From positions 97,742,171 to 97,806,170 of the forward strand of contig CM053144.1 of NCBI GenBank assembly GCA_028571685.1: a stretch of DNA of 64,000 nucleotides, given 5' to 3'. Of this stretch, positions 44,346 to 54,633 are shown piece after piece. Positions within the stretch are counted from its first letter, which is position 1. Each line of letters starts with the position of its first letter. This DNA is from Heterohyrax brucei. Lineage: Eukaryota > Chordata > Mammalia > Hyracoidea > Procaviidae. The notes beneath the pieces are model-generated. The model had not been told where the DNA came from. It made no database searches and worked only from the letters and a program-made list of their open reading frames with translations. The position numbers were made by a program, and so were the translations under genes.

Positions 44346-44959
44346 TAACCAATTGGACCTGAAGTGCTTGATATGGATAGGCAGTTTAAAGTATTCTTTG
44401 CTGCTACAGCTTAATGATTTTTTTTTTCATAGTACCTCTGGCACTACAGTATCCAATCCAATTAAAAAGCTATTCTTTGCTGTTAGTTTAAGAAGTCAGC
44501 ACCCACATTTTACTGTGGTATTCAGCTTTCAGTTATTAATAGCTCTCTTGACATCTTATTAAATTGGAGTGGCTTTCAGACTCAAGATTAAATGGCATGT
44601 ACCAGTCTCTTTATATTATTTGAAATATATATTCTATCCACACAAACTGTTATTTCTATTACCTTCATTTTCTACAGCACAATGGATTATATGAAGTATT
44701 ATTTCCAAGCCCTCAGAGAGGCTCATTTTCCACAAAAACAGTAGCCAGATAGAAAAAGATCAAAAACAAAATTATGAAAGAAAAAGATTCAAATAACAAA
44801 GAAAACATCATGTTTTTCTTCAAAGATGAAGCAGATAGTTTTCTGCCAAAATTTAGAATTTGAGGAGTAATAGATAGTTATCTACTTGATGTTGTAAAAT
44901 AGGCTCCCCTCACAACCCAGGAGTACAAGTATGCTTGCAGTATCCATATTTAGAAAGGA
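44346..44959. other. unrecognised sequence
   Basis: No gene or named repeat; the ORF 44254-44562 starts inside the SINE and is a chance frame. Confidence 0.5.
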
Positions 44960-45557
44960 ATATACTCTTATTTTTAAGTTTACTTTGTGGAGATACAATT
45001 TATAAAAATGTATGTATTCTGTAGGTGTATATACAAACACAGATGTATAAACCCATTGCCATCAAGTCGATTCTGACTCACGGCCACCCTACAGCGTGCA
45101 GTAGAACTGCCCCAATGGATTTCCGAGGCTCTAGGTTTTGAAGGAGCCCATCTTTCCATTATCAGCCAAATACTTGGACCACTGTGCCACCAGGGCTCCC
45201 CATAGATACATAGATGCAAGATAAAAAATGTTTTTATCACCTCAAACTAATATTCCTTTGGGTCATTTACCAGTAAATTCCCCCTCCCTATCTCTAGCCC
45301 CAGGCAGTCAATATACTCTAATACTAGAGATAAAAATAATTTTTCTGAGACTTGAACACAAACAAGCCCATAAGGTATGTACCTTTTTTTGTTTGTGGCT
45401 TGTTTCATTAGACATAATTGTTTTTCTAAATATGTATACATATTTTTCTTTATTTTAGGATCCTTTTAGTATAAAATGTTGCAAAGACAATACCAAGAAT
45501 TCCCATATTGCCCCACCGACTTTCCTTTGTTATTACTATTCTACATTAACGTCACCT
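44960..45557 (-). mobile_element. possible old L1 3' end, antisense, split by a SINE
   Basis: TTGTGGAGATACAATTTATA near 44985 and AAAATGTTGCAAAGACAATA with CAAGAATTCCCATATTGCCC near 45475-45513 resemble antisense old L1 3' UTR. Weak but consistent on both sides of the SINE. Confidence 0.4.
45050..45199 (-). mobile_element. tRNA-Asn-like SINE, long-form relative
   Basis: Antisense: ATAAACCCATTGCCATCAAG, GAACTGCCCCAATGGATTTC and GTGCCACCAGGGCTCCCC head. Confidence 0.9.
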
Positions 45558-46083
45558 TGGGAAAATTTGCTACAGAAGACCTCTTCAAAGTGTTAAAAAG
45601 AAAAGATGCCATCTTGAAGACTAAGGTGTGCCTGACCCAAGTACTGGTGTTTTCAGTCACCTCATACACATATGAAGCTGGACAATAAATAAGGAAGATT
45701 AGAGAAGAATTGAGGCCTTTGAATTATGATGTTGGTGAAGAATATTGAACATACCATGGGCTTCCAGAGGAATGAACAAATCTGTCTTGGAGGGAATATA
45801 GGCAGAAAGCTCCCTACAAACAAGGATGCTAAGACTATATCTCACATACCTTGGATATCACGAGCAAACAGCTCCTGGAGAAAGATACTGTCCTAATGGA
45901 GGGTCAGCAAAAAAGATGACTCTCAACAAGACAGATTAACAGCGTGCCTGCAGCAATGGCTTCACACAAAACAGCTGTTGAAAGGAAGGTGGAGGACCAG
46001 GCAGTGCTTTGTTCTACTGTGCATAGACTCACTACGAGCTGGAAATGATTTGATGGCACCTAACAACAACAACAGCAACAAAA
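45558..46083 (+). mobile_element. RTE 3' fragment, sense
   Basis: Starts near GGGAAAATTTGCTACAGAAG and runs through GACTAAGGTGTGCCTGACCC to the exact 3' end GGCACCTAACAACAACAAC near 46056. About 525 bp, 5'-truncated, no intact ORF. Confidence 0.9.
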
Positions 46084-46489
46084 TTAACATGGCACATTTG
46101 TCACAACTAATGAGTCAATGTTGAAAAATTAACTGAAGTCCGTATTTTGTATTTCCTCACAATTGTGCCTAATGTCCTTTTCCTGTTCTGGAATTCCAGG
46201 CCACCACATTACATTTTGTCATTTTGGCTCCCAAAACTCCCCTTATTTCTCAGATTTTCCTTATTTTTGATAATCATGGTAGATTTGAAGAGTACCTGTA
46301 AGATACCTGCAGAATTTCCCTCATCTTTAGCTTACGTGGCTTGGCTCATCATAATTAGACTGGGTCATCTGATTTTTGCTGAGAAATACTGCGGAGGTAA
46401 ACTGCCATTCTTGTCATAATTTATCCAAGCTACCATAATTGATTTCTTTAATAACAATAATGTTTTTTTAAAAAATATGTTGCTGTGGA
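46084..46489. other. unrecognised sequence
   Basis: The ORF 46147-46419 shows no recognisable protein. No repeat named. Confidence 0.45.
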
Positions 46490-46950
46490 TATATGTAATT
46501 CAGTTTATTCATCCCTCCTTGAATGAGATTTAGTAGTTTGTGTCTTTCAAGAAATTGGCCATTCCATCTGAGTTATCAAATTTGTTGGCATAGAGAAAAT
46601 TACCAAATAGTATTATTCCCTTTTTATCCTTCTAACATCCATTGAATCAGTAGCAATAACCCCCTTTCAAGGTTAGTTACTGTCCTTCATCTTTTCCTTA
46701 GTTAATGGGGCTCCAGGCTTATCTGTTTTATTGATTTTTTTAAGTTTTGGTTTTGTTTATTTTCTCTATTGTTTTCCTTTGTATTGATTTTACTCCAAAT
46801 TTTATTATTTCATTTTTTCCACTTGCTTTAGACTTAATTTGCCTTCTTTTCTCTAAATGCCTAAAGTAGAAGCTTGAGCCATCTTTGACTTCTAACATAT
46901 GTCCTGTTGCTGTATATTTTCCTCTAAGTACTTATTTTGCTTCATCTCAG

Positions 46951-46985
46951 AGGCTTTAATGCCAAAGCCAAGCCAGGCTTTAATG
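46951..46985. mobile_element. 13-bp tail-only insert with target-site duplication
   Basis: AGGCTTTAATG occurs at 46951-46961 and 46975-46985, enclosing only CCAAAGCCAAGCC. The insert equals the tail of the SINE family (compare 32860-32876). It sits in the old L1. Confidence 0.7.
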
Positions 46986-47435
46986 AGTTGTGTTTTTATT
47001 TTTATTTAGTTCAAAATATTTAAGTTTTTCTTAAGGTTTCTCCTTTTATAGATATTTACAAGTGCCTTTAATGCCAAAGTATTTGGGGATTTTCAAGCTA
47101 TCTGTATTTTGAGTTTTATTTCATGCAGTTTGCTGACATACTTTGTATAATTTCCATTCTTTAAAATTTTACAGTCCAGAATGTGGTCTATTTTGGTGAA
47201 TGTTCCACCTAAGATTAAGAGAAATATGTATAACACTTTTGGACACTCTATAAATGTCATTAGATCAATTCGATTTATGGCCCTGCTCAGGTCATCTATA
47301 TCCTTATTGATTTTCTACTTGATTGATCTGTGAACTCCTAAAAGAGGAGTGCTAAAGTCACCTGTTAATAATAAATTTGTCCATTTCTCCTCTGAATTTC
47401 ACCAGTTTATACTTCTTATACATAAAAATGATGGT

Positions 47436-47522
47436 GGACTTGGCTTGAGACCGAGCCGGTGTATCGTTCTGTTGTGCATTGGGTCGCGATGAGTTGGAAC
47501 CGACTTGACGGCACCTAACAAC
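47436..47522 (+). mobile_element. RTE 3'-terminal stub
   Basis: About 85 bp: GAGACCGAGCCGGTGTATCG, TTCTGTTGTGCATTGGGTCG, GGCACCTAACAACACC. Strongly 5'-truncated RTE insertion into the old L1, with well-preserved sequence. Confidence 0.88.
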
Positions 47523-47850
47523 ACCAACATACTGCTCTATTTTGATGCTCTTGTTTGGTGCCTACACTTTTTAGATTATTATCTCTTCTTGCAGGATTGA
47601 CCCCTTTGTCTTTATGTGATGCTCACTTTATTCCTGATAATCTTACCGATTAAAATCATTTTTGTTCTAAATAAATATTGCAACTCCAACTTTCTCCATT
47701 AATGTGAGGGTGGTATCTTTTTCTCTACTCTCACTTTTATCCCATTAATTTAAAAATTAACTAAATATTAATTTTTAATAAAGTTTTAGACTTAGAGAAT
47801 AAAACTGAGCAGATAGTAAGTACAGAGTTTCAATATGCACTTCAATTACT

Positions 47851-48058
47851 AAAGTCTTGTATTAAAACAAAACAAAGCAAAATTAAAAAAAAATATATTG
47901 ACATTGTATTCATTCCAACTCAGAGCAACCCTGTCTAACAGGGCAGAACTACCGTGTAGAGTTTCCAAGGAGTGGCTGGTGAATTTCAACTGCCAGCATT
48001 TTGATTAACAGCCAAGTTCTTAACAGTTGCTCCAGCAGGGCTCCAAAGTCTTGTATTA
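47851..48058 (-). mobile_element. tRNA-Asn-like SINE with exact 14-bp duplication
   Basis: Antisense SINE 47865-48044 flanked by AAAGTCTTGTATTA at 47851-47864 and 48045-48058. The A-rich tail is long and mixed (AAACAAAACAAAGCAAAATT). Confidence 0.93.
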
Positions 48059-48770
48059 GGGTGGTGCATTTATTATAGTTTATGAACCAACATTAATTAT
48101 TATTAACTATAGTCCTTAATTTATACTGAGGTTCACTTTTTTGTGTTATGCAGTTTTGTTGGTTTTGACAAAGAATGATTTGTGTCTACCAGTACACCTT
48201 TACAGTTTCACACAAAATTGCTTTACTCCCTGAGAATCCTCTATTCTTTACCTATTCATCCTTCAGTGCTTCCTCACAAGTCCCTAGCAACTACTGAACT
48301 TTCTACCATCTCTAGAATTTTGCCTTTCCCAAGATGTCATAGTTGTAGTCATGAAGTACATAACCTTTCAGACTGTCTTCTTTCACTTGTCGGATATACA
48401 TGTTTATATTTCCTCCATATTTTTCATGGTTTAATAACTCATTTATTTTATTCCTGAACAGTATCCCATTGTATGGATGTACCATAGATTGTTAATCCAT
48501 ATTGCTTACAGTATTGGGAATTAAACCTTTATTTTGGACCAATCTGAATCATTGTATTTAATCTGGGTTTTTGCAGCAACATATAGTTGTGTCTTAATTT
48601 ATCTGCTCTGGTAATTTCTGTCTGATAATTGATTTATTTCAGTGATTCACATTTAAGGTGATTATAGAAATTGTAGAATTAATATCTACCATACTTGTAA
48701 CTGTTATTGTTTATTGGATTTGTTCTTTGTGCATTTTTCTCTTTTTTCTGCCTTCTCTAGTTTTACTGAA

Positions 48771-49252
48771 CATTTTATAATATCTAACTTTAAAGTATCA
48801 ATAGCATTTTATTTTTGTAAAATAGTCACAATTTATACTCTTAGTTACTTGAGCCGAAAAGCCGAGTGCCGCTGAGTCGGATCCGAATCTACCGTCAACT
48901 AACAATATACTGCTTCACATGCCAGCGCACGTGCTATAGTAGAAACCATGTCCAATTCCTTAGTCAGTTACTCCTTTTTAAATACATTCTCAGTGACCTA
49001 AAGTGAAGGTAAAAAATACCTTACCTCTTGAATGATTTAATCTTGCTTCTTAAATGACTTTTTGGATGAACTCACGCATATAATAAGTAAACAAAGTAAG
49101 TTAAACAGATATATTTACATTTTGTTATTGAATAGACATTCTTTGAGATAATTTATTTTGTAAATACTTGTTATGCCCTTAAGATATCCTGTGCTAAGGT
49201 GAATTATTCCTCTTCCAGTTGCTATTTCAGGTGTTATATCTATCAATGCATG
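48771..49252 (-). other. mostly unrecognised, with a SINE 3' stub
   Basis: 48853-48886 (GCCGAGTGCCGCTGAGTCGG then ATCCGA) is an antisense SINE 3' stub with a GCCGAAAAGCCG tail and no visible target-site duplication. Otherwise nothing recognised. Confidence 0.55.
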
Positions 49253-49256
49253 TACA

Positions 49257-49450
49257 AGGTCACACGATGAAGTCCACGAACTTAATTATTCCAGGTACTA
49301 CATACCTCATTGCTAAATGTCACTATGGCCTCCTGCAGAGTACTTCCCTTGGGAAGCTATGCACCAGTGTCTACTCAATCCTACAAAGCAATTTTGAAAC
49401 TCTTTCTGGAATGGGTCTTGCACACAGTAACACAGTATCAAGTTCACGAA
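49257..49450 (-). mobile_element. mariner transposase C-terminal relic, minus strand
   Basis: The minus frame 49411-49313 encodes EFQNCF followed by CIASQGKY, the C-terminal pattern of Tc1/mariner transposases. CACGAACTTAATT occurs at both 49278 and 49445 and may be terminal sequence. Decayed; faces away from the plus-strand relic. Confidence 0.6.
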
Positions 49451-49504
49451 CTTAATTGTATAGTTGTCTGTGTGGAAGTTTTTAGCTAGTAAACAAATAG
49501 TTGA

Positions 49505-49745
49505 ATTTGGAACACCTTCCTCACTCACCTGATCTGGCCCACAGTGACATTTTTCTTTACCCAAAAATAAAAGAAATGTTGAAAGGAACACATTCTGATG
49601 ACCTTCAGGATGTAAGGGTAATACAATGACAGCTCTGATGGCCATTCCAGAACAAGAGTTCCAAAACTGCTTTGGAGGGTACTTCAAAGGTGACCATAGT
49701 GATAGTCAGCTGTGTTTTTCTAGGATGAGTTTGTGAACTTAACTG
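49505..49745 (+). mobile_element. mariner transposase catalytic-end relic, plus strand
   Basis: 49510-49587 encodes PHSPDLAHSDIFLYPKIK, the region around the last catalytic aspartate of the mariner DD34D triad, then LKGTHSDDLQDV. After a frameshift, EFQNCF is encoded at 49656-49673. A short internal deletion then follows before GDHSDSQ. It is a pseudogene of a cut-and-paste transposase. Confidence 0.8.
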
Positions 49746-49852
49746 GGAGTCCTCATACAGAATGTCTGAAAGGACATACAATGTCTTGTGATCTCTTCTT
49801 CTCCGTTATAAATGCACTGGTTGGTTTACTGGCACATGGCTTTAAGATAGAA

Positions 49853-49999
49853 AGCCACTGCCACTGAGTCAATAGTAATCCTATAGAACAAAGTAGAACT
49901 ACCTGCCATAGAGTTTCCAAGGAGCAGCAGGTGGATTGGAACTGCTGATCTGTTGGTTAGCAGCGATGTTGCTTAACCACTACACAGCCAGGGTTTCCA
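49853..49999 (-). mobile_element. tRNA-Asn-like SINE, short form
   Basis: Antisense: GCCACTGCCACTGAGTCAAT, GTTTCCAAGGAGCAGCAGGT and CACTACACAGCCAGGGTTTC. About 10 bp are missing after GAGTCAAT. Confidence 0.9.
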
Positions 50000-50544
50000 G
50001 CACATCACTTGGTTAATTTAACGTTCCATTTTTAGAATGCCAAATTTATAATAACAAGGCATATTAAATGTATATGTGGAAATAGATGAGAATAACCACA
50101 AGTTATCTAAATTACAAGTTGAAAACTGAACTCATCCTTCACCAACAGTTGTCCTTAACGGTGATAACATTGACATCACTGTGTCGGCACTTTCCTGGAA
50201 GGGGTAACGGTCAAAACTGCTCACAAAATGGAAATGACATTAAGGCTTAAGGAAGAAAACTGCTTTTTGTTCTTTTAAACACACAAAGTTTTGATGGTGG
50301 TTACAGGAGTATTGTGTATGACAGTGAAATGGATTCTCATGCAGAAAGAAACAGAATGAAGTTTGAAATTTGAGATTTACACAGTGACTCTCACTGTACT
50401 CCCAATATTTTCTAGTATTTCACTTTCATAACAGAAAATAGTCATAAAAAATAAGAAGAACACATTTGTGCATGGCAAAATTATGCCACAGAGAGCTTAG
50501 GAACGAAAAGACTCAGCACAGAAAATTCATTTAATTAATAAGAA
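50000..50544. other. unrecognised sequence
   Basis: No gene; possibly continuous with the L1 tail that follows. Confidence 0.45.
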
Positions 50545-50715
50545 AAATAAACTTCTTTTTGGTTGACATACAGAGGAGGACGAGAATGGTCGTACAACTG
50601 GGAGAATGCCATCAATGTCACTGAGCTATACATATAGAAATAGTTGAATTGGTGTCTGTTTTGCTGTATACAGTCTCAATGACAGCAAAATTTAACAGCA
50701 GCTAACAACGCACAA
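50545..50715 (+). mobile_element. old L1 3'-terminal fragment
   Basis: GAGAATGGTCGTACAACTGG, CCATCAATGTCACTGAGCTA and GTTGAATTGGTGTCTGTTTT match 57675-57790 in order, the terminal part of an older L1. Confidence 0.6.
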
Positions 50716-50854
50716 AATAAACAATGTCACCTGTGAGTACTGTACTTCTTTTAAAAAATCATTTGTATGAGATGAAATGGTCAACTACTTTAAAACAAAG
50801 ATAATGAGAATGTAACTGCAGATTATTAGTATTAATTATTGCTATTATTATTTA

Positions 50855-50975
50855 AGCAGGCAAAATTTATTAACAGAAGCAGAACAACCAGAATGGAAAT
50901 GTTGAGAGTGTTCTAACATTTGAATGTAACCAGTGTCACTGAGAAATTTGTGTAGAAACTGCTGAATGGGAACCT
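50855..50975 (+). mobile_element. second old L1-terminal-like fragment
   Basis: GAATGTAACCAGTGTCACTG and GTGTAGAAACTGCTGAATGG resemble the same terminal block as 50590-50650. Confidence 0.4.
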
Positions 50976-52092
50976 AAACTAAAATTTCTACAAAAACACA
51001 ATAAAATATCATTTTTTGAAGAAGCTAATACTAAATAAAATTTTTTAAAAAGTATCTCCAAAATAATAATAAATACTATTCAGTCTTTCCATTCTTTTGT
51101 CTGAGCTTAACAGCTTTTCAAGTAAACTCCAACTGGCATTACCCAACACAAATAGGTATGTTGGCAAAATTAAATCTCTGTGATTAAATATGCATATTCT
51201 CAAATAAATATGAACATATTTAATGTATCAATTAACAAATGAATTTCTCTTGTTATTTTCAGTTAGCACAAGTTAGGAAAAATTTGGCAAGTTTCTTTAG
51301 TGCTTTATTTATTAAGCACTTTGACTTTCTATCTCATATTTGAAATTTTAAACTACATCAGCATGGGTCATCTTTCTTACTAAGAATCTGCATTTTAGGA
51401 TTAAAATAGGCCAGATAAAATGGTGTGACAGGGGAACACAAATGTTTCTTCTGCCTGTTCTAATTTTCCTAATGGCTGGAAGTAAAGATTTTATTAAGAT
51501 TATGCTTTTTTGGTTATTAGAAATAATAATAATAATATACCCACTGCAAAGAAGAATGAGAGTCTTTTCATCTGTTGTTAAAGATTTTTTTTCACTTGAG
51601 ATCTTCTACAAGAAGCTCAGAAAGTGAATTGAGCACTCAGGTCCAAATGCTATTTTAAAAAAAAAGATGAAAACCACAAATAAGATATTCTCTGGAGATC
51701 CTCATCCAGTTTATAAATCCACACACACACATACATCAGACATACTTACATATGCATCTGACTGTCAAGGTTACGTGGGCTGGGCTGGTGTGATGGATCT
51801 GACCTTGAGCCCATCTGATGTAAACAAGGTGGCTGAACATTTATAGTAGAGGGACACACTGATCAATTTGATTGAAAAAATAGATAGTTCTACTACAGAG
51901 AAAACAACTTACCACTTTCTCAAAAATATTAGTTATTATTAATGAAAATAAAGTAATTATATTCTTTGTAATGAAGTATCAACTTAAGGTTTTTATATCA
52001 TAAATAGTTTCCAGATAAATACGTTAGAGTTGATTTTATTTTAAATAAGTCATCATAGGGAAATTGTAAAATATATACACATATATAACAAG
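50976..52092. other. unrecognised sequence with short (CA)n
   Basis: CACACACACACATACATC lies near 51721-51738. No gene found. Confidence 0.5.
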
Positions 52093-52246
52093 TAAATCAT
52101 TGTCATTGAGCTGATTTTGACTCATAGAGACTCTACAGAACAAAATAGAACTGCCCCACAGGGTTTCCAAGAAACACCTGGTGGATTTGAACTGTTGACC
52201 TTTTGGGTTGTACCACTAGCTCTTAACCACTATGTCACCAGGGTTT
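52093..52246 (-). mobile_element. tRNA-Asn-like SINE, short form
   Basis: Antisense: CATTGTCATTGAGCTGATTT, GGTTTCCAAGAAACACCTGG and CTATGTCACCAGGGTTT, set in TA-rich DNA. Confidence 0.9.
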
Positions 52247-52400
52247 TATATATCTACATCTATATATAGATACATTTACACATACATACACACATACATA
52301 TGTATGAATGAGTATATATATCTACATATGCATATAGAAATATATATCTATCTATATGTATGTATGCATTTTATATATTGTTTACATATGTAAATAATAC
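52247..52400. repeat. TA/TACA/TATC microsatellite region
   Basis: Imperfect TATA, TACA, CATA and TATC units over about 150 bp next to the SINE head. Confidence 0.85.
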
Positions 52401-53514
52401 CCAAGGATCTTGCCAAGGTAAAGGATGTTACAAAGATTGTTTAAATGTTCATAACTGGATGCTAAATTAAAAACGATTTCCACTTAATTCTCAACTATAT
52501 AAAATTAAACATATTTTTAAATATATATTTTAAAAAAATTAAAGACGATAAGGGGTCATCTCTAGAAGCCAAGATTACAGGTGATTTACACCTTCCTTTT
52601 ACACTTCTGTGAGCTTTTCAAGTTTTCTACAGCATGCTAGTTATGTTTGTATAATTGGGGAAACATAAATCTTACCATTTTAATAGTTTTATCCATCAAG
52701 CTAAATTTTTTCTCACACTATATCTTGGCTCTAAAAATGATCTTCTCATAGTGAGCCTGTATCTGTGGAGGTCCTGACACCCTCTGGCAGGCCCTGCTGA
52801 TGATTTACAAATAACCACAAGAAATTACCTCCACCGTATAAACAACACAGCATCATGTTCTCTTCACTTTAACTTCTCATAGCAAAATTCCCTGGGACTC
52901 AACAGACTATTTTAATTAATGCTGCTTTCATCCTGACAGCATTCTCCGCTTCAGCTAAATTCAGAGCAGCTGCTATGTTCAAACAGTGAGGGGAAAGCTA
53001 GAGGAGAGCTTGCTGGCCAAAATGAGGATTTCTGCTTCCCTGGAGTTGTTACAAATACTTTAATTCCTCACTTGGGAAACCAACAGCAATAGGCCTGCTT
53101 TTATTTTGATACCTTAAATCATAAAGATGAATACTGTTTGTTTAGATTCAAGGGCAGAGTTAAGCTGTGTAGGAAGAGAAGACAACCTTGACAAAAATAC
53201 AGCCATGTACAGCAAACAAAAGAACTGCTCCAGCCTCTGAAACTGGATCCAACATGAGATTAATCTGATCCATTATAAGCGTGTTAAGCATGGCACATAG
53301 TAGGTGCTAGATAAATGGGTCCTGCCTAAACGTGAAGTATGACTTATAAACAGGTCCCATAGGTTGCCATATTATTTTATAGTTATTGCTTTTATATTAT
53401 TTTATATTTGTGTAGCCAGGATCTCCTACAAAAGACAAATAATATTCTTGTCTAAAAATAATGCTGTTCATGGATGCTTGCAGTGTAAAAAAAGAAAAAA
53501 AATGTATCCAGCAG
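52401..53514. other. unrecognised sequence; L2-like scrap
   Basis: GCACATAGTAGGTGCTAGAT at 53293 resembles an L2 end. No gene otherwise. Confidence 0.45.
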
Positions 53515-53720
53515 TCAGACAGAATTGGATCTCAATCCTAGTTCTCTTACTGTGACCCTATATTCTTGCACAAACAACCTAATCCCTATAAACCTCAGTT
53601 TATTTATTTGTAAAACATAAACAAACAAACAAAATCCAGAACTTAAGCCCTAAATTTTAGGTGAGAATTAAATGAAGCAGCATGTGTAAAGCAGTACTTG
53701 AACTACAGAAGAGTTCAATA
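53515..53720 (+). mobile_element. MIR-like fragment
   Basis: AACCTCAGTTTATTTATTTG near 53589 then GTGAGAATTAAATGAAGCAG near 53661 follow MIR order. Confidence 0.6.
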
Positions 53721-53761
53721 GAGGTACCTATCTTTGAATTTATTATTAGTATTTTAAGCAA

Positions 53762-53965
53762 CAATAAAGCATAGTGGTTAAATGTTTGTAGTCTGAAGTC
53801 AGGCAGTTCTGGTTTCAAGTCCTAGTTTCCATCTCTTACTAGTTGTGTAACCCCGTCAAGTTACTGAGCCTTCTTAAGGCTCAGCATTTGCAGCTATAAA
53901 AGGAGAATAAAAGAATTTACTTCAAGGAGTTGTCCCAGAGATTCAATTAGGCAATTTATAGAAGA
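53762..53965 (+). mobile_element. MIR, nearly complete
   Basis: GAAGTCAGGCAGTTCTGGTT, CTTACTAGTTGTGTAACCCC, GTCAAGTTACTGAGCCTTCT and GAGATTCAATTAG follow in order, covering head, core and 3' part. Confidence 0.75.
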
Positions 53966-53995
53966 TATATGGAGACAGCTAGGATTTTGAAATCC

Positions 53996-54161
53996 ACAGC
54001 AAACCAAAGCCACTGCTATCCAGCTGATTATGCCTCATAGTGTCCCATAGGACAGAGTAGAACTATCCCATAGAGTTTCCAAGGAGTACCTGGTAGATTT
54101 GAAATGGGAACTTTTCATTAGCAGCGCTAGCACTTCACCCACTACACCACCAGGGTTGCCG
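53996..54161 (-). mobile_element. tRNA-Asn-like SINE, short form
   Basis: Antisense: AACCAAAGCCACTGCTATCC, GTTTCCAAGGAGTACCTGGT and CACTACACCACCAGGGTTG. Confidence 0.92.
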
Positions 54162-54163
54162 AA

Positions 54164-54322
54164 AGTTAAACCAATTGCCATCAAGTTGAATACAACTCAC
54201 TGTGACTCTGTAGGTCAGAGCAGAACCTGCCATAAAGTTGTCAAGGAGCACATGGTAGATTTGAACTGCTGACCTTTTGATTAGCATCCATAGCACTTAA
54301 TCACTATGCCACCAGACCTTCC
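54164..54322 (-). mobile_element. tRNA-Asn-like SINE, short form
   Basis: Antisense, immediately following the previous copy: TTGCCATCAAGTTGAATACA, GTCAAGGAGCACATGGTAG and ACTATGCCACCAGACCTTCC. Confidence 0.92.
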
Positions 54323-54633
54323 AGAGCTTTAAGAGCTCAGTAAATGCTAGAGTGAAGCTGATATTGGCAGATTCAGCCTGCAATGGCACTGCTCTTGCCC
54401 CTGGCACCCAAACGACTAGGCGCTCTGAAACCTTGATCTGCTAGAATCTCTTGTACGAGAATCTGGATGAGGCTTGAATGTCTTTTCTTTTTCCACAGTT
54501 TTACCTGTCTGCTTTGTTATTCCCAACTGAGCTTCAGTGCAGAATTAATGGATGTTTTCTGTTTATCCTGTTCCTAGTATCCTCATTCAGCTCACCAGAC
54601 ATCAGAAGTTCTGCCATATATACCCCTCAAATT
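54323..54633. other. unrecognised sequence
   Basis: No feature; the ORF from 54478 runs into the SINE and RTE and is a chance fusion. Confidence 0.5.

Larger units (their letters stand above)
46490..48770 (-). mobile_element. old L1 ORF2/ORF1 region, antisense, mosaic
   Basis: Reading right to left gives an L1-like order: 5' side near 48770-48540, endonuclease region near 47760-47340 (CCAGAATGTGGTCTATTTTG at 47175 and GAGGAGTGCTAAAGTCACCT at 47344 are typical antisense L1 landmarks), and the part before RT near 46980-46490. Between about 47765 and 48540 lies sequence more like an L1 3' region (CCCATTGTATGGATGTACCA near 48463), so a second old L1 piece seems inserted. No ORF is intact. Confidence 0.65.

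Noticed and set aside
49219-49687. Two overlapping ORFs on opposite strands as a gene pair
   Set aside because: Both fall in mariner relics with stops and frameshifts.
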